33,028 bases of DNA from Verrucomicrobiota bacterium (GTDB lineage Bacteria > Verrucomicrobiota > Verrucomicrobiia > Verrucomicrobiales > Verrucomicrobiaceae). Positions 1-8,424 of the stretch are shown here, piece by piece. The notes under the pieces were generated by a model that worked only from the letters and a program-made list of their open reading frames with translations, was not told the DNA's origin and made no database searches. The stretch's first letter is position 1; the number at the start of each line of letters is the position of its first letter. Position numbers and translations under genes: made by a program. Location: positions 1 to 33,028 of the forward strand of contig CAUJJC010000293.1 in NCBI GenBank assembly GCA_963204975.1, given 5' to 3'.

Positions 1-3000
1 CAAGGCATCACGCCTGGCTTCTTCAGCTTCAATTCCGGCGATGGACGCTGCGAACGTTGCTGGGGCAATGGCTTCGAGAAGATCGAGATGCAGTTCCTCA
101 GCGATCTCTACGTGACCTGCCCTGAGTGCGAAGGGAAGCGCTACCAACCGCACGCGCTGAAGCTCACGCTGGCCGACAAGAACATTCACGAGGTGCTCGG
201 CATGACCGTGGAGGAAGCGGTCGAGTGGTTTAGAGTGTTGGCTACTGAACCTGAATCGGGGACCACACGCGTCCCGCGTGTCGCGTCGGGCGTCTCGCCC
301 GATGCTGGAACTCCATCGAAGCGTGGAACCAAGCATACCACAGAGGTCTCCGGCGAGACGCCTGAGACGGCACGCGAGACGCGTGCGCTCCCCACTGCCC
401 CGCTGCGTCGCAAGGCCGAGCAAGTGGTGGGTTGTCTCGCGATGATCATCGAAGCCGGGCTCGGCTACCTGCGTCTCGGCCAGCCCCTCAACACGCTTTC
501 AGGCGGTGAAGCACAGCGACTCAAACTCGTGGGCCATTTGCTCGAAGGCGGAGACGCGATGGGGCAATCAGCGAAGCCTTTGCTTCTACTCGATGAACCG
601 ACCACCGGCTTGCACTTCGATGACATTGCGATGCTGGTGAAGCTGCTGCAGCGGCTCGCCGACGAAGGTAACTCGCTGCTCGTGATCGAGCACAACCTGG
701 AAGTCATCAAGTGTGCGGACTGGATCGTTGACCTAGGCCCAGAAGGTGGCGCTGCGGGTGGCGCGCTGGTGGCCGAGGGCACGCCGGAAGACGTGGCGAA
801 GTGTGAGGAATCGCACACGGGCCGGTATCTCCGAGAGGTTCTCGGTTCTCAGTTCTCGGTTCACCGTTCCCAGAAGGCGGGTCCCAAGGACGAGAACATA
901 CTAAGAGAGGAGCCAGCGCGGTATCGAGCACTCGGCATCGGATTAACTGAGAACTCCATCAGCATCCGTGGAGCCCGTGAGCACAACCTCAAGAACATCT
1001 CGCTGGAGATTCCTCGCGATCAGTTCGTGGTCGTCACGGGCTTGAGCGGATCGGGCAAATCGTCGCTGGCGTTTGATCTCGTCTTTGCCGAAGGGCAGCG
1101 GCGCTTCCTGGATTCGATGTCGGTCTATGCGCGCACGTTTGTGGAGCAGATGGAGAAGCCGGATGTGGACCTCATCACGGGGGTGCCGCCTACGGTCGCG
1201 ATTGAGCAGCGCATCTCGCGCGGCGGTGGCAAGTCCACGGTGGCGACGGTGACGGAGGTGTATCACTTCCTGCGATTGCTGTTCGCGAAGCTCGGCACGC
1301 AGCACTGCCCGAACTGCAAGGTGCCGGTGCGCAAGCAGAGCGTGTCCGCCATTCTCGGCACGGCGGCTGAGAAGTCGAAGCTAGGTGCCTTGCATGTGCT
1401 CGCGCCGCTGATCAAGGCGCGCAAAGGCTTCCACACCGACGTGGCGGAGCACGCGCGCAAGCAAGGCATCGAGACCTTGCTGGTGGACGGCAAGCTGATG
1501 AGCACGATGAACTTCAAGAAGCTGGAGCGCTTCAAGGAGCACACCATTGATGCGGTTGTCGCGCGTGTGGACAAAGGCACCGCCCCTGCGCAGTTGCGGC
1601 CGGTCATTGAGCAGGCGCTGAAGATGGGCAAGGGCACGCTCAAATTGATGCTGGCCGACAAGCAAATGCTGGTGCTGAACACCGAGATGAGCTGTCCCGG
1701 CTGTGGCTGGTCGTTTGAAGAACTCGACCCGCGTTTGTTCTCCTTCAATAGCCCGCACGGCTGGTGCAAGACCTGCCGTGGCTTCGGCCTAGTCGGCGGC
1801 AAGTCGCGTGTCGAGGAACGGCGCGATGATGTCTCGATGCTTGAGGCGGAGATGGAAGAGGAGCGCAAGTTCAATAGCGAGGACGAGGACGTGCCACGCA
1901 CCGAGTGCCCGACTTGCAAAGGCAGTCGCATCAACGAGATCGGTTGCGCGGTGAAGCTGGGCAAGCATGGCATCGCCGACTTCGCGAAGCTCAGTGCGGC
2001 AGACGCTGGCGCGCTGGTGAAGTCGTTCAAGTTCACTGGCACGGAAGCGATCATCGCTCGCGACATCACGAGCGAGATCGAGCAGCGCCTTCATTTCATG
2101 CAGGAGGTGGGGCTCGGCTATCTGCAACTCAACCGCAGCGCCGACACGCTGAGTGGCGGCGAGGCACAGCGCATTCGCTTGTCCGCCCAGCTCGGCAGCA
2201 ATCTGCGCGGCGTCTTGTATGTGCTCGACGAGCCGACCATCGGTCTGCATCCGCGCGACAACGAAGCCTTGCTCAACACGCTTGTCGCCTTGCGCGACAA
2301 GGGTAACTCGCTGCTCGTTGTCGAGCACGACGACGAGACCATGAAGCGCGCGGACACGATCCTGGATCTTGGTCCCGGTGCCGGACGCTTCGGTGGTGAA
2401 GTCATCGCGCAAGGCACGCTCGCGCACATCCTCAAGAACAAGGCGAGCGTGACTGGCAAGAGCCTGCGCGAGCCTCTGAAGCATCCGTCGCGTGGCGAAC
2501 GTCGCGAGCTACCGAAAGCCAACGCAAAGACTGGCTGGCTCACTTTGAAGGGGGCGACGGCGAACAACCTCAAGAACGTGGATGTCACCATTCCACTTGG
2601 TCGCTTGACCGTGCTCACTGGCGTGAGCGGTAGCGGCAAGTCATCTCTGATGCATGGTGCGCTGAGTCCTGCGGTGCGCGAAGCCGTGAGCAAGACCAAG
2701 ACGAAGAGCAAAGAGGTCAAGAAGTGGAGCAGTCTCACCGGCTTCGAGAACCTGGAGTATGTCCACGAGGTGGATCAGTCGCCGATTGGCAAGACCTCGC
2801 GTAGCTGTCCGGCGACGTATGTCGGCATCTGGGATGACATTCGGAAGCTGTTCGCACAGGTGCCGCTGGCGCGTGCGCGCGGTTACACGGCCAGCCGCTT
2901 CTCCTTCAACACCGAAGGCGGACGCTGCGAGACATGCGGTGGCAATGGCGAGATCAAGGTGGAGATGAACTTCATGCCGACCACGCGCGTGCATTGCGAG

Positions 3001-3558
3001 ACTTGCAAGGGCTCGCGCTTCAACGCCGCGACGCTGGAGGTGGAATACAACGGCAAGCACATCGGCGATGTGATGCGCATGAGCATTGATGAGTCAGCGG
3101 AGTTCTTCAGCGCTATCGACAAGATCGCGCGACCACTGCGACTGCTCGCAGACACGGGCCTGGGTTATCTCCAACTCGGTCAGCCAAGCCCCACGCTCAG
3201 CGGTGGCGAGGCGCAGCGCATCAAGCTCGTGACTGAACTGCGCAGCGGCGATGGCCGCACGATGAAGGAGCGGCTCAAGGGCATCGGCGGCGGCAAGCGC
3301 AACCTCTACCTGATCGAAGAGCCAACCATCGGCCTGCATGTCACTGACGTGGCCCGCTTGATTGACGTGCTGCACCGCCTCGTGGACGAAGGCCATACCG
3401 TCGTGGTCATCGAGCATCATCCTGATGTCTATGCTGAAGCCGACTACCTCATCGACATCGGTCCCGAAGCCGGTGAGCACGGTGGCAAGGTCGTCGCCGC
3501 AGGCACGCCGGAGCAGGTGAAGAAGTGTGAGGAGAGCCGCACGGCGAGGTTCTTGTGA
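1..3558 (+). CDS. uvrA: Tandem UvrA-type excinuclease ABC subunit A, 5'-truncated
   Basis: UvrA is the damage-recognition ATPase of nucleotide excision repair. The frame is open from base 1, so the start lies upstream; 1185 residues are visible. In order there is the end of a first UvrA unit (zinc-finger cysteines CERC and CPEC, ABC signature LSGGEAQR near nt 499-522, Walker B LLLLDEPTTGLH near nt 580-615), a linker near nt 820-945, and then a complete second unit with Walker A GLSGSGKSS (near nt 1039), CPNC and CPGC cysteines, LSGGEAQRIRL, Walker B VLDEPTIGLHP, a second Walker A GVSGSGKSS (near nt 2617), CETC-CETC zinc finger, LSGGEAQRIKL and LIEEPTIGLH. A normal UvrA has only two ABC modules; this one has at least three and by inference four, so it is a head-to-tail fusion. 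The first unit carries about 50 extra residues (nt 240-400) made from an inverted repeat. Identity as UvrA family is certain; its division of labour with any standard UvrA is unknown. Confidence 0.96.
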   Translation, partial: QGITPGFFSFNSGDGRCERCWGNGFEKIEMQFLSDLYVTCPECEGKRYQPHALKLTLADKNIHEVLGMTVEEAVEWFRVLATEPESGTTRVPRVASGVSPDAGTPSKRGTKHTTEVSGETPETARETRALPTAPLRRKAEQVVGCLAMIIEAGLGYLRLGQPLNTLSGGEAQRLKLVGHLLEGGDAMGQSAKPLLLLDEPTTGLHFDDIAMLVKLLQRLADEGNSLLVIEHNLEVIKCADWIVDLGPEGGAAGGALVAEGTPEDVAKCEESHTGRYLREVLGSQFSVHRSQKAGPKDENILREEPARYRALGIGLTENSISIRGAREHNLKNISLEIPRDQFVVVTGLSGSGKSSLAFDLVFAEGQRRFLDSMSVYARTFVEQMEKPDVDLITGVPPTVAIEQRISRGGGKSTVATVTEVYHFLRLLFAKLGTQHCPNCKVPVRKQSVSAILGTAAEKSKLGALHVLAPLIKARKGFHTDVAEHARKQGIETLLVDGKLMSTMNFKKLERFKEHTIDAVVARVDKGTAPAQLRPVIEQALKMGKGTLKLMLADKQMLVLNTEMSCPGCGWSFEELDPRLFSFNSPHGWCKTCRGFGLVGGKSRVEERRDDVSMLEAEMEEERKFNSEDEDVPRTECPTCKGSRINEIGCAVKLGKHGIADFAKLSAADAGALVKSFKFTGTEAIIARDITSEIEQRLHFMQEVGLGYLQLNRSADTLSGGEAQRIRLSAQLGSNLRGVLYVLDEPTIGLHPRDNEALLNTLVALRDKGNSLLVVEHDDETMKRADTILDLGPGAGRFGGEVIAQGTLAHILKNKASVTGKSLREPLKHPSRGERRELPKANAKTGWLTLKGATANNLKNVDVTIPLGRLTVLTGVSGSGKSSLMHGALSPAVREAVSKTKTKSKEVKKWSSLTGFENLEYVHEVDQSPIGKTSRSCPATYVGIWDDIRKLFAQVPLARARGYTASRFSFNTEGGRCETCGGNGEIKVEMNFMPTTRVHCETCKGSRFNAATLEVEYNGKHIGDVMRMSIDESAEFFSAIDKIARPLRLLADTGLGYLQLGQPSPTLSGGEAQRIKLVTELRSGDGRTMKERLKGIGGGKRNLYLIEEPTIGLHVTDVARLIDVLHRLVDEGHTVVVIEHHPDVYAEADYLIDIGPEAGEHGGKVVAAGTPEQVKKCEESRTARFL
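258..393. repeat. Imperfect inverted-repeat element inserted in frame in uvrA
   Basis: Arm 1 (258-305) and the reverse complement of arm 2 (345-393) align without gaps at about 37-38 of 48 positions. Both start GGGGA, and they share ACGCGTC, TCGCGTG and GGCGTCTCGCC cores. The 39-base spacer gives a total of about 136 bases. It lies in the coding sequence between the MTVEEAVEWF helix and the RRKAEQ segment that precedes LSGGEAQR, where ordinary UvrA has only a few residues. No second copy was seen in this window. Edges and target duplication could not be fixed by eye. Confidence 0.8.
837..871. repeat. Degenerate heptanucleotide tandem repeat in the uvrA linker
   Basis: Five consecutive heptamers can be read: GGTTCTC, GGTTCTC, AGTTCTC, GGTTCAC, CGTTCCC. 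They encode part of the non-conserved linker joining the two UvrA units. Because the unit is 7 bases, gain or loss of one unit would shift the frame; three units keep it. Confidence 0.65.
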
Positions 3559-3574
3559 GACATGTGTTCTACCA

Positions 3575-3856
3575 ATGAAGACATCGCCTCCTCCTCGATT
3601 GGTCATGGCGGGCTGTATGCTGCTCCTGATTGGCCTTGTGGCTCACGCCTTTGTGAGTCCGGTTTCCCAAGACGCACTGACCGAGCTTCGACCTGGGATG
3701 ACTCCTGATGAAGTTCGTGTGTTGTTGGGATCACCCTCCGAGATTTATTCAAAGGGCCAGTGGACTTACTCAAAAGCTCTGGTTTTTGGCTACGTCACCA
3801 TCCATTGGCGGGCGGACGGAACTTACGACGGCGAATACAACTTCGAGAGGTTTTAG
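3575..3856 (+). CDS. Small membrane-anchored SmpA/BamE-like protein
   Basis: This is a 93-residue protein. The chosen ATG at 3575 puts a hydrophobic segment (residues about 10-27) near the N-terminus as an uncleaved anchor or signal; an upstream in-frame start at 3527 would overlap uvrA and add an unlikely Arg-rich leader. The stretch LRPGMTPDEVRVLLGSP is the hallmark of the SmpA/OmlA (BamE-like) fold, whose members are small envelope proteins. The rest (WTYSKALVFGYVTIHW) fits the beta-strands of that fold. It starts 16 bases after uvrA. It lacks a clear lipobox, so it is not a canonical BamE. Its stop overlaps the stop of the convergent toxin gene. The exact role is unknown. Confidence 0.7.
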   Translation: MKTSPPPRLVMAGCMLLLIGLVAHAFVSPVSQDALTELRPGMTPDEVRVLLGSPSEIYSKGQWTYSKALVFGYVTIHWRADGTYDGEYNFERF

Positions 3857-4110
3857 GGTTTCGGATGTTCTTCAACATCGACGATGCGGACTTCGTGAAC
3901 CGGGCTGTCGAACCAGAACCAGACCGTCCACTGGTTGAATGACTGTCGGAGAATCGGGCGATCCACTGAGTCGCGGTGATCTAAATCTCCACCTACGGGT
4001 GCTTGGTCAGCGATGCTCTGAAGCACCGCTAGCAGGCGTTCCCGTTTTTTGGTGTTCAGCCGAATGAAGACTTCGAGCACCTCATCCTCGACCACGTAGC
4101 GATACTTCAT
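3853..4110 (-). CDS. RelE/ParE-family toxin-like protein
   Basis: This 85-residue protein has the alternating pattern of the RelE/ParE toxin fold: an N-terminal strand (YRYVVEDEV), two helices (VFIRLNTKKRERLLAVLQSIADQAP) and C-terminal strands (WTVWFWFDSPVHEVRIVDVEEHP). RelE toxins cleave ribosome-bound mRNA and ParE toxins poison gyrase; the sequence read by eye does not separate them. It lies 5 bases downstream of the small gene at 4116-4328, antitoxin first as in most type II modules, with GTAAGGG just before its ATG as a possible ribosome site. Its TAA stop overlaps by three bases the TAG of the convergent SmpA-like gene. It could be an inactive relic, since catalytic residues were not verified. 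Confidence 0.65.
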   Translation of the reverse strand: MKYRYVVEDEVLEVFIRLNTKKRERLLAVLQSIADQAPVGGDLDHRDSVDRPILRQSFNQWTVWFWFDSPVHEVRIVDVEEHPKP

Positions 4111-4115
4111 TGCCC

Positions 4116-4328
4116 TTACAATCCAAGGGTCTCCAATGCACCGTGGATGGCAAGCAGTTGCTCCTGAGTCACTTTGCGCCCGCGATCCATCGACTTCATG
4201 CGCCGCTCGATCCTTGCCCGGCGTGCTGTATCAGACGCCATATCCTGTTCGGCCAGAAAGTCAGCGAGATCGAGACGGTCTTCTAGCTTGAGACTCTTCA
4301 CTTCCTGTTTGAGTTCGGTCAGTGTCAT
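4116..4328 (-). CDS. Putative antitoxin partner (addiction-module component)
   Basis: A 70-residue, highly charged helical protein. It opens with MTLTELKQEVKSLKLEDRLD followed by LADFLAEQD, the pattern of the short 'addiction module' antitoxins (ELKxEVxxLxxxERLELAxFL) usually encoded just before RelE/ParE toxins. The start is the ATG at 4326-4328; an upstream TTG at 4364 overlaps the preceding gene and adds non-conserved residues. It precedes the toxin-like gene by 5 bases, which suggests co-translation. Its expected role is to neutralise the toxin and autoregulate the pair. No obvious operator palindrome was noticed in the 32 bases upstream. Confidence 0.6.
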   Translation of the reverse strand: MTLTELKQEVKSLKLEDRLDLADFLAEQDMASDTARRARIERRMKSMDRGRKVTQEQLLAIHGALETLGL

Positions 4329-4360
4329 GAGCTTGAGTGTATGAATTCTGGCGGACGCTG

Positions 4361-6145
4361 TCAATTCCTCGCCATCGCGCCTGGATAGAAGAGCTTCATT
4401 GCAGCGCGGAGTTCTTCGCTGTCGTGGCTGGCCTTGTAGATGGCATCATCTATCTGGCGGGATTTAGCGAGGAGATGGTAGGCACCGAGAGTTTCGAAGC
4501 CCGCGTTGAGCGCGCTGATCATGGGCAGGTAGCTGGAGCCATCGGCGGCGATGTTTTCCACCATGCCCCAAGGTGTGAACCAGCCGGCGTGTTCCATGCG
4601 ATTGAGCAAGGTGTAGGTCTCGGATGGCGGGCTCAAGGTGGCGGCCATGAGGATGTAATGCGGATGGATCAGGCGCTGCTGTGGGAGGTCGGTGCCACCC
4701 ACTTCGTAGGACGTGCCGTAGGCTCCCTCGCCAGCGGAGAGACCATAGATGCCATCGGTGCTCGCACGGCTGTCAGGCTTGGTTTTGGGGAAGTAGTCCT
4801 TCTGTGATTTGAGGACGGACAGGCGGGCTTCGCGCCAGTTGGTGCGGGTGACAGCGTCGAGTGTGGTGGAGTCGAAGTCGGGGTAAAACAGGCTTTGTAT
4901 TTCAGCGATGAAGCCAGTGCCCTGCCAGGGTCTGCCGTTGGAGCGGATGGCGTCGATGTTGGGCGAGCCACCGGCGAGGCGCTTGAGCAGCATGACGAGG
5001 GCAGTCTCGCCGCCCCAGTCGCGCCAGGCGAAGGGGATCAAAGTGGTGCCGTCATCCTTGAGTCCATGGCTGATCGCACCGTCGTCGAGGATGAGATTGT
5101 CGAAGTCGATGCGGCGGATGGATTCGAGCACTCGGGCCTTGGTTTCGACGTCGTTGAGCATTTCGGCAGCGAGCAGCAGGCTCTGGTAGCAGAGGGCGGT
5201 ATCGACGGTGCTGAACTCGGTGCCTGGGTGGATGCGCGGGACGCCGCTCACGCGTTTGACGAAGTGGGGCAGGAGTCCTTTGGCCTTCGGGATGGCAGCG
5301 ATGGTGGACTCGATCTCGCGCAGGATGGTCACGGCGCGGTCATGGCTGATGAAGCCTGTCTCCGGCATGGCGACGGCTGCCGTGGCCAGTGCGAAAAGCC
5401 CGGTGGCGGGCACGCTGTCGAAGCTGCCCGCGCTGATGTGGGCGCGATCGCGGAGCAAGCCGTAGCCCGGTGTGTAGCAGCGGGCCATCTTGGCATACGA
5501 GGCGAGAACGATGTAGCGATCAAACTCGACCTTCGGGAGCTGGAGGCCGAATTGCAGGCTGGTCAGGCAGAGGTCGGAGCCGGGCTCGGCGGTCCAGTTG
5601 AGGAACTTGGCGCGTTGAAGCTGGGCGAGGGGAAGGGGAACGGTGATGGGGCGGGCTTCGGCATCGTCCACTTCCACTTCGCGTGACCAGAGCAACGACT
5701 GCTCAGGGCTTTTGATTTCAAACTTGAGCCTGCCCTTGCCAGTCGCGCGAACGAGCAATGCGTTGACCTTGGGCTGGTAGGTGTTCTCGATCAGTTCAGG
5801 GTAGCTGCGCTCGAAGTTGAAGATGTCCTTCGGATCATTGGCCAAGCCTGCCAGTGAGTGCCACATGCCGGCCCAGTCCGTTTCGTTTTCCAAGGCGAGG
5901 CAGACGCGGTGCTGTTGCCAAGTGATGAATCGTTCGCCCGGACCGTGGAAACCGAAGTCGGTGCCGAGGTGAGTGTAGGCGACGAAGGGATTGATCTTGA
6001 GCGCGCCCACCGTCTTCCCAGGACGAGCTTCGGGCTCGCGGACCATGTATTCCATCACTGGCTGGAAGACTTGCCGTGGACCTTCATCCGCCGCCGCTAG
6101 GGCGGGAAGTGCGAGAGCCAGGGAAGCTGTCCAGCGGATAGTCAT
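4361..6145 (-). CDS. Secreted glycoamylase-like (alpha/alpha toroid) protein
   Basis: A 594-residue protein. The ATG at 6143-6145 is chosen because it opens a clear signal peptide (MTIRWTASLALALPALAAADEG, cleaved near AAA-DE). The mature region has an N-terminal carbohydrate-binding or beta-rich part, then a helical C-terminal part with TVDTALCYQSLLLAAEML, GIYGLSAGEGAYGTS, HPHYILMAATLSP and PWGMVENIAADGSSYLP. This pattern resembles the DUF3131/glycoamylase-like (Pfam PF10091) proteins; some relatives (GH144) cut beta-1,2-glucans. That assignment is by memory of pattern and is only moderate. It is divergent from a phosphoglycerol-transferase gene, which may point to periplasmic glucan metabolism. 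Upstream the frame stays open to 6379 but crosses the neighbour's start, so the extension was rejected. Confidence 0.55.
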   Translation of the reverse strand: MTIRWTASLALALPALAAADEGPRQVFQPVMEYMVREPEARPGKTVGALKINPFVAYTHLGTDFGFHGPGERFITWQQHRVCLALENETDWAGMWHSLAGLANDPKDIFNFERSYPELIENTYQPKVNALLVRATGKGRLKFEIKSPEQSLLWSREVEVDDAEARPITVPLPLAQLQRAKFLNWTAEPGSDLCLTSLQFGLQLPKVEFDRYIVLASYAKMARCYTPGYGLLRDRAHISAGSFDSVPATGLFALATAAVAMPETGFISHDRAVTILREIESTIAAIPKAKGLLPHFVKRVSGVPRIHPGTEFSTVDTALCYQSLLLAAEMLNDVETKARVLESIRRIDFDNLILDDGAISHGLKDDGTTLIPFAWRDWGGETALVMLLKRLAGGSPNIDAIRSNGRPWQGTGFIAEIQSLFYPDFDSTTLDAVTRTNWREARLSVLKSQKDYFPKTKPDSRASTDGIYGLSAGEGAYGTSYEVGGTDLPQQRLIHPHYILMAATLSPPSETYTLLNRMEHAGWFTPWGMVENIAADGSSYLPMISALNAGFETLGAYHLLAKSRQIDDAIYKASHDSEELRAAMKLFYPGAMARN

Positions 6146-6352
6146 GACCGGTAATTCTGAAAATTTTAGACAACTAATGCGGTGCCAGGCAGGAGAAATT
6201 TCATCTTTCCGAATCAATTTCGGGAGCTTGGGGCGGCTCTTTTGCCGTCGATTGGCGGTGCGCACAAGCAGTTCTGAGTCGATCTCGACATCGTCGGCGT
6301 AGATTAACAGCTTGCCCAGCCATGCTGGTGATGGGATGAAGCGACCCCTCTC

Positions 6353-8344
6353 ATGGATACCGAAAACACGACTCTTCATCCCCGTTCTAATGGTTGGTTG
6401 CCCCGGTCCGTGCTGATGCGCGGGGTGCTGGTGGTGATGGCCTTGCAGTTGATCGTCGCCTTGCTCACGAGGGTTGCGTTACTGTTTCAGGCTCGTGCGG
6501 ATGCCGAGTGGGGCATGTCGTTGCTTGGAGCCTTCTTGGGTGGATTGGGATTCGATTTGCTGGCGGCCTCTTATTCAGCTGCGCCCTGGGTCTTGATTGC
6601 CGTGCTGATTCCGGCGCTGATGTGGCGGAGCAAGGCGGGCCGTGTGATGACAGCCGCGTTGCTGGGCATCTACGGTGTCGTGTTCCTCTTCATCAGTGTC
6701 TCCGAGTGGTTCTTCTGGGATGAGTTCAAGGTGCGGTTCAATTTCATAGCTGTGGATTACTTGATGTTCACCCAGGAGGTGATGGACAACATCAACCAGA
6801 GCTACCCGATGCCTGCCATCCTGAGCGGGCTCGCCTTGCTGGGGGCTGCGCTGGCCTTTATCGCCTGGAAGACCGGATTGATCCGCTGGATCACCGAGGG
6901 CGATGCATCCTGGCGGCCACGTCTCTGGCTGGTGCCAGCGTTTGTGCTCGTGCTGGTGGGCATCTCGTATGCCTTCAGCCAGAGGCAGCTGCCGCGCTTT
7001 CACAATGAATACAACCGCGAGTTGGCGAAGAACGGCATCTTCTCTTTCTGCGCCGCCTTTTGGGAGAGCGAGATCGATTACGAGCGCTTCTATCAGAAGC
7101 TGCCGAAAGAGAAGGCCCTGGGCCGTGCACGCCAACTGCTCGCCAGTTCCGCCGCTTCTCTCGCGGACCCCAATAACCCCGAGGATCTGCGTCGCGTGAT
7201 CAAACGCGAAGGCCCGGAGAACAAGTGGAACGTGGTGCTCATCAGCGTGGAGAGCCTGAGCGCCGAGTATTGCAAACGCTACAAGCCGAGCCGGAAGACC
7301 GACATCACCCCCTTCTTCGACAAGCTCTGCGACGAAGGCTACTGGCTGCGTTATCTTTACGCCACGGGCACCCGCACGGTCCGTGGACTGGAGGCGCTCA
7401 CGCTGAGCGTGCCGCCTACGCCGGGGCAGAGCTTGGTGTGGAGGCAAGGCAAGAACGAGGGGCTCTTCTCCCTGGGCTCACTCTTCCAGGAGCGTGGCTA
7501 TGACACTTCGTATGTCTATGGCGGCGATTCGCAGTTCGACTTCATGCGCTACTTCTTCACCAACAACGGTTATCGAGTGGTGGGCCGTGAATCGAAGACA
7601 GAGAAGGACTGGATCTTCAACAATGCGTGGGGCGTGAGTGATGAAGACCTCTTCCGCTGGGCCACCGAGGAGGCCGACAAAAACCAGGCGGCCAACAAGC
7701 CTTTCTTCATGCATGTGATGACCGTGTCCAATCACCGGCCCTTCACCTTCCCTGAGGGCCGCATCGATATGCCGTCAAATTCCGGTCGCTTTGCCGCCGT
7801 GAAGTATTCGGATTACGCCATCGGCACCTTCATCGAGAATGCGAAGAAGAAGCCCTGGTTCGCCAATACCCTCTTCGTCGTTGTGGCTGACCATTGTGCC
7901 CAGAGCGCGGGCAAGGTGGAACTCGACGTGACCAAGTATCAAATCCCCTGCGTGTTCTACAATCCGAACCTCGTGAAACCCGGCGTCTTCAAAGGCATGT
8001 GCAGTCAGATCGACATCGCGCCGACGATCGCAGGTCTCCTGAACTGGAGCTACACGTCGAGGTTTTACGGGCATGATTTGCTCTCCGCTGGCTACCCCAA
8101 GGAAGCCCGGCGTGCCTTTGTCTCCAACTACCAAAAGATCGCCCTGCTCACCGAGGACAAGCTCGCGATCCTGAAGCCCAAGGGAGAGTTCTCCGTGGGT
8201 CCGGTAGTGCCCCGGACAGGAGAGTTTACGCCCGATACCACCGGTCAGTTCCAGCCCTTCGTTGAGGATGCCGTTTCGTATTATCAGTCTGCCGCCTGGT
8301 TGCTGAACAACAAGCATCTGGGCAAGGATGTTTCCAAGCCTTAG
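6353..8344 (+). CDS. LtaS/OpgB-type phosphoglycerol transferase (sulfatase fold, membrane)
   Basis: 663 residues. The N-terminal third has five or so hydrophobic segments (about residues 22-46, 55-90, 98-118, 154-172, 190-208), followed by a periplasmic sulfatase-fold domain. Visible active-site features are E300 in LISVES, the putative nucleophile T342 in GTRTVRGLEAL, H461 in VSNHRPF and D513-H514 in VVADH. Known relatives transfer glycerol phosphate from phosphatidylglycerol to lipoteichoic acid (LtaS) or to osmoregulated periplasmic glucans (OpgB). In a Gram-negative the glucan or another envelope glycan is the likelier acceptor; that is inference. The 207-base divergent intergenic region (6146-6352) must contain both promoters; it also has a small CCGAA/TTCGG hairpin at about 6209-6223. 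Confidence 0.88.
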   Translation: MDTENTTLHPRSNGWLPRSVLMRGVLVVMALQLIVALLTRVALLFQARADAEWGMSLLGAFLGGLGFDLLAASYSAAPWVLIAVLIPALMWRSKAGRVMTAALLGIYGVVFLFISVSEWFFWDEFKVRFNFIAVDYLMFTQEVMDNINQSYPMPAILSGLALLGAALAFIAWKTGLIRWITEGDASWRPRLWLVPAFVLVLVGISYAFSQRQLPRFHNEYNRELAKNGIFSFCAAFWESEIDYERFYQKLPKEKALGRARQLLASSAASLADPNNPEDLRRVIKREGPENKWNVVLISVESLSAEYCKRYKPSRKTDITPFFDKLCDEGYWLRYLYATGTRTVRGLEALTLSVPPTPGQSLVWRQGKNEGLFSLGSLFQERGYDTSYVYGGDSQFDFMRYFFTNNGYRVVGRESKTEKDWIFNNAWGVSDEDLFRWATEEADKNQAANKPFFMHVMTVSNHRPFTFPEGRIDMPSNSGRFAAVKYSDYAIGTFIENAKKKPWFANTLFVVVADHCAQSAGKVELDVTKYQIPCVFYNPNLVKPGVFKGMCSQIDIAPTIAGLLNWSYTSRFYGHDLLSAGYPKEARRAFVSNYQKIALLTEDKLAILKPKGEFSVGPVVPRTGEFTPDTTGQFQPFVEDAVSYYQSAAWLLNNKHLGKDVSKP

Positions 8345-8424
8345 GCGGTTTGAGATAGCGGGCAAATTTCGAGCTTGCTGATTCCTGAGGAATTGCGATA
8401 AAAGGAAATAGTTCTTTTCCTCCC

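Noticed and set aside
1789..2738. Long antisense open frames within uvrA
   Set aside because: They are explained by the high GC and codon bias of uvrA; no recognisable protein motif.
6146..6379. 78-codon open extension upstream of the glycoamylase-like gene
   Set aside because: It runs through the divergent promoter region and over the neighbour's start codon, while a clear signal peptide begins at 6145.
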